Shown: piece by piece, positions 60,429 through 64,000 of the stretch
How positions within the stretch are numbered: position 1 is the first letter of the stretch
Layout of the letters: each line of letters starts with the position of its first letter
NCBI RefSeq assembly: GCF_023101765.2
Contig: NC_064234.1
Location: 6,572,001 to 6,636,000 of the forward strand
Origin: Spodoptera frugiperda
Taxonomy: Eukaryota; Arthropoda; Insecta; Lepidoptera; Noctuidae
DNA length: 64,000 nt
Direction of reading: 5' to 3'
The notes under the pieces: generated by a model
What the model was told of the DNA's origin: nothing
The model's database searches: none
Seen by the model: only the letters and a program-made list of their open reading frames with translations
Made by a program: the position numbers and the translations under genes

Positions 60429-63400
60429 CTGAAACAAGATTTCATTAATTAGGTATGTTACATCAATTGTGATACCTAATCTAATATGTTCATATAATAT
60501 AATATGTGTTACTGACCATTATGTACCATATAGTTATAATAACTTTCACTGGTATATTGAACCACATAGTCCACAACAGGAGCCCATTTATAAGGTTGGG
60601 CAGCCAACATAAATAGAACACAACATTGATCAAGAAAAACTTTAATCTTAATGTGTCCACCACTCGCCTTTCTTTGCTTGTGAACTGAAAGAGAAATATA
60701 GGTATTATGATAAATTGCCTCAAGCCGAGCAGTCATTAGTGAGACTTTTAAAGTACCTACACCTTAACACTAACTACTTAGAAGTGTGGGATTTCTGATT
60801 AAGCTGTACTCTGTACCCCCAAAGTAAAAGTTCGATTCCTACTCCATCTAAAGAAAGGCCTCAGAATTAACAGAACAGATACCCCTTCGAGAAAAAATAA
60901 ATAATACCACACTATACATATCAGAAATCTATTTTATACTATAATAAATTCTGATATAATGCGAATTGAATGATGATTTGATATTGAAAATATAAGATTT
61001 CATTCATAACAATACAATATTAGAATTATGACGTCATTATATAATACAAAATAGATATTGTAGCGCCATTCCTCAATTATCAAGGTTGCTCATCAGATAT
61101 TAACAGGATAAAGCAGAAGATATACAATGTGATAACTATTAAAACAAGTTTACCTTAACATATCATATTCGGAATTTAATTCCATTCCTTGTGAATGACG
61201 CAAATGTGCGCTAACGTAACGTATATTACTACGTTAGTCACGCAATGTACTACAAAGTTAGGATTTAAAAGCGTGAACTTATTCATTGGGTACATAACCG
61301 GATCTGCACGCTCTAGCATATTAATTCCGTTTAAAGTTACCTACGTCTTTATAAGAGATTCACGTCTCGTTATATTGTGTAAAGTTCAATGCCGATTTTA
61401 CTGTTTACCAAAAGGTTTGTTCCAAGGTTAATAGAACAATAACTATTTATTCTAAATTGTACCTAATCTTGAAAACTATTGAACTGATTTTCATTAAAGA
61501 ATAAAAAAGTTACCTCAGTGAGATTCGCATGAAAGAAACGCATTTTTCGAATGACCATTTGAAAAGCGATTTAAATACTGAAAGCGCCATAAAATAGTCC
61601 GCGCTATACTTTTTATATAGCATTGGATTGGATATTGATTTTCCAAAATCGAATTGCAGTCATACGAAGCCCGATCGCAAAGGTAATTTAATAATACGGA
61701 AGTCTCATTCACTACGTCAGTGTACGCACGACATCAAATACTAATCGACCTTAGCAGCTAAAATAGCCTAATCATGGTAACGTAAAAATTCGTAAACAAA
61801 CAAAAAATTTGTTTGTTTACGAAACATCATTTATGAAAAAAATATGCAAAAAACAAGTCTTGATATTTTAGTTTACTAATCTAACTTCAAGCTTTATATT
61901 CTCTAAGGGGTGAATAGAGTAGTATTTAAAGTTCCCACACCTCCATTTTCAGTTATATTAGCCATATCTCTGTTTCTTTTTTAAAGGTAAACAGGAAATG
62001 GAGTATCATAGCCAAGTTGTTCTATTTGTAATACTATACCTGTGCAAGAGGTACTGCTACTGCCATTTCAACATCTTTACTTGACAGCACATACATTATT
62101 GGGTTTACTATCATTACCATTGCTATAGGCAAGTATGTAGCACAGTAATTAGGTAATATCTTGTATAAGGCACTTGTTACACTGGGTAGGTTATGGCATC
62201 TGCAATGATAATAGCAAAGTTATTAGATTTGATTATTATTTATAGCTTTAAGGCCATGCAACTTTCAAGGCTTTTTGTATCTAATATCTAATTTACATAT
62301 ACCTAATTTGAATGATTATCTTTCTACAAAATCTGCATAGTAGTATATTGATTTAGAATCAAGTTTTTTTTTAGAAAATTCTTTATAAATTAATGTGGTG
62401 TGTATCTAAGATTCAAAACTAAAATTCAGGATTTTTAATAATTTTTAGTATTTTTTAAATAACCTTCTATATCTTTTATCTTTTATAATCATAAAATGAT
62501 TAAATTTTATCTTCTGGTATAATTATATATGGTCTGTGTGTAAATAGTTTGCACTTACTTTGCATTAGGAATGTAAAGTATAGACAAGCCAACACCAGTA
62601 GTTGCAGCAGGTACTCCCCAAGCAATAGAGTGATAGAGCAAAGTATGAGAATCTCTGCCCTTTATTGTGAGCCAAGTGTCTATGGCATAAAATAAGGTCC
62701 AAAACCAAGTTACTGTATAAAAGTATTGAGTCCAGGCCTGAAAATTATAGAGAGAGATTTTGAAACCACAGAACAAAAGGTAAGAGAGAACAAATATAAT
62801 TTTAATATTACAGAGACACTTACAGAAATTATGCTGCAAAATAAAACACTGACATCATCATCTGGCAAAGGCATAATATTCTTATACCTCAGCCACAAGG
62901 CAGAACGCAGCAATACTCCTGGAATAAAGAAATTAATAATTTAGAAGAATATTAATATTTTTTTAAGCATAACTAAGTACCTACCCCTTTATTATCAGAT
63001 ATTGTGAAGAAGTCTATAAAAGTTTGGTAAGAAGTTAAAGCAAATCACAATTAGAATTTACCAAAAGATGCCAGTAAATCCGCAACAGCTAACCAAATAA
63101 TAATCCGCCGACCGCGCGTTGATCCGACTCCTTTCTTTATTCGATTTATAACATCAGGGAAAATCTAGAAACATATTAAAATAAACTTTAATTATAGAAA
63201 ATGCAACTGGATCCAAAGTAACCCGAATTTCCAAGTCGGTGAACTGAGGCAAGACGGTAACTTGAGAAGCCTTACAATAGTAACATTAAAATGTCGCTTT
63301 CAAAAGTTCTGCTTAAATTAAACACGAAAGTTCAAACTGATAACAGTAACTCAATATTTTATCGCTTACCTGATAAACAGACCCTAAAATCCCAACTGTA

Positions 63401-63522
63401 GAGGAAACCAAACATACAATATTGTACGAATCTGTATTAAATTCATCCATAATTCTAACTGCAAAGTCTTCTTTATTGCCGGTATGGTGACAACAAAATG
63501 TCTGTATAGTAGGGTCCGACAT
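60219..63522 (-). CDS. GPR143: GPR143 / ocular albinism type 1 orthologue (7 exons, 355 aa)
   Basis: Seven-transmembrane receptor. In vertebrates it sits on melanosomes and other lysosome-related organelles and responds to L-DOPA (family knowledge). Exons 63522-63370, 63164-63062, 62918-62824, 62737-62559, 62199-62040, 60684-60517 and 60428-60219 join in phase with GT-AG borders. Family marks: TFCC near the N-terminus; DLLASFGVLLRSALWL (TM2); FYAIDTWLTIKG after TM3; LLYHSIAWGVP (TM4); KILPNYCATYLPIAMVMIVN (TM5); VDTLRLKFFLINVVFYLCWL then PNLINGLLLW (TM6); WYIM-ALTNPMQALLNALVYR (TM7). The cytosolic tail carries EQSPLL (aa 328-333), an acidic dileucine motif for sorting to lysosome-like organelles. 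The tail is much shorter than in human. A ligand or organelle cannot be read from sequence. Confidence 0.93.
60517..60684 (-). CDS. GPR143: GPR143 exon 6: TM6
   Basis: Acceptor TTTCTCTTTCAG, 56 codons (FTSKERRVVDTLRLKFF onward to TIWYIM), donor GTCAGT, phase 0 at both ends. Confidence 0.92.
60685..62039 (-). other. GPR143 intron 5 (1355 bp)
   Basis: The longest intron of the gene. It contains a possible tRNA-derived remnant (AAGTTCGATTCCTACTCC near 60827) and a perfect palindrome (61789-61823). The plus-strand ORF at 61195-61431 has no motif. Confidence 0.7.
61789..61823. repeat. Perfect 16-bp inverted repeat, 3-base loop, with forkhead-like sites
   Basis: TTCGTAAACAAACAAA, then AAA, then the exact complement. 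Each arm contains GTAAACAAACA, which fits the forkhead (Fox) consensus GTAAACA. Whether it is regulatory or just a hairpin is unknown. Confidence 0.7.
62040..62199 (-). CDS. GPR143: GPR143 exon 5: TM5
   Basis: Acceptor ATTATCATTGCAG, first base completes a Lys codon, then 53 codons including KILPNYCATYLPIAMVMI, donor GTATAG. Too short to stand out as an ORF, found by family similarity and phase. Confidence 0.92.
62559..62737 (-). CDS. GPR143: GPR143 exon 4: TM3-TM4
   Basis: Acceptor TATAATTTTCAG, 59 codons plus two bases, donor GTAAGT. Encodes AWTQYFYTVTWFWTLFYAID and LLYHSIAWGVPAAT. Confidence 0.93.
62824..62918 (-). CDS. GPR143: GPR143 exon 3
   Basis: Acceptor CTTTATTCCAG, two bases complete a Gly codon, then 31 codons (VLLRSALWLRYKNIM onward to FCSIIS), donor GTAAGT. 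The conserved extracellular Cys is in SVLFCSI. Confidence 0.9.
63062..63164 (-). CDS. GPR143: GPR143 exon 2
   Basis: Acceptor TTTCTAG, 34 codons plus one base (IFPDVINRIKKGVGSTRGRR, then IIIWLAVADLLASF), donor GTAAAT. Not visible as a long ORF; the phases on both sides fit. Confidence 0.9.
63370..63522 (-). CDS. GPR143: GPR143 exon 1
   Basis: 51 codons from ATG 63522 (MSDPTIQTFCCHHTGN) through TM1, donor GTAAGC, phase 0. No in-frame ATG lies closer to TM1 that would keep the conserved TFCC. Confidence 0.9.
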
Positions 63523-64000
63523 GTTTATCTTAACTAACTGGTCCTTATGTAGGTAATTAATAAATATACTTTTTCATTTAAAAATACTTTGGCCAATCTT
63601 TACACATTTATCACTGAGCCTTGTGTTTGTATTGATAACAACTGTCAACTATTATCATATCAAGAACTTGACACTGACAGCGCAGTCATAGACATTTTTT
63701 TTGTTTGATTTGACTTCCACAGCTGGCACTAAGCTTTTTCGGCTATGTTATGTAGTTTCCCTAGGCTGAAGTTAAGGTTCTATTCTAAATTTCTAACCGA
63801 TGATGGCGATGAATAATGCGATGTTATCTTTAATAATATTCGTCAATCGTAATTAATATCACATAATTTAAGTAGGATATTGTAAATAATGAAAAATTTG
63901 GTTAAAAATTAAATCTTGTTATCTTACCACTGATATTAATGAATAGAAAATCTTGTTACCTTTTTATTACATAATTATTACTTTACTTTTACTTATTATT
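63523..64000. other. Upstream region of GPR143, nothing else recognised
   Basis: 5' flank of the minus-strand GPR143 gene. No TATA box or second gene start was identified. The window ends here. Confidence 0.5.

Overview
The window is AT-rich nuclear DNA from an insect, almost certainly a lepidopteran. The genes carry short GT-AG introns and code for animal protein families. The non-coding DNA holds moth/butterfly repeat types: a tRNA-head SINE with an ATGT-type tail, a poly(A) SINE, elements with TTTG-type microsatellites that end in CTAGT, and LINE 3' tails. No species can be named from the sequence alone.

Five protein-coding genes can be supported, four of which I rebuilt by joining exons in phase. 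(1) Minus strand, 15408 to 2505: a rhodopsin-class neuropeptide GPCR of the myosuppressin-receptor/DMSR type, 373 aa in three coding exons, with at least one further 5' exon outside the coding part. (2) Plus strand, 52344..53141: malectin, 265 aa, intronless. (3) Minus strand, 55311 to 53877: a 199-aa secreted protein in three exons. It ends in a single-disulfide module with the spacing of growth-blocking (ENF) cytokines and a basic tail on a last exon that a simple ORF search misses. (4) Plus strand, 58164..59983: the A-kinase anchor protein 10 / D-AKAP2 (pkaap) orthologue, 546 aa, with two RGS domains and a PKA-binding helix. (5) Minus strand, 63522 to 60219: the GPR143 (ocular albinism 1) orthologue, 355 aa in seven exons, with an acidic dileucine sorting motif.

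Layout. From 1 to 2504 is non-coding flank. From 2505 to 15408 is the GPCR, with a 10.7-kb intron full of mobile elements. From 15409 to 52343 there is no protein-coding gene I can support. Its one GC-rich patch (about 38.5 kb) may be the promoter/5' exon of the GPCR, and the rest holds MITEs, LINE tails and a 2.4-kb repeat element with a 0.8-kb A/T-only array. From 52344 to 63522 the four remaining genes lie densely in two tail-to-tail pairs (malectin with the cytokine-like gene, pkaap with GPR143). No operon-like logic links them. A common theme of signalling (two GPCRs, an RGS/PKA scaffold, a cytokine-like ligand) is most likely chance.

The mobile-element content is the other main result: a 125-bp piggyBac-type MITE with TTAA target sites, a GC-rich Harbinger-type MITE with TAA target sites and internally duplicated ends, two copies of a CCAAT-bearing fold-back element, a 754-bp TIR element with sub-terminal repeats, and two SINE insertions with exact 14-bp target-site duplications.
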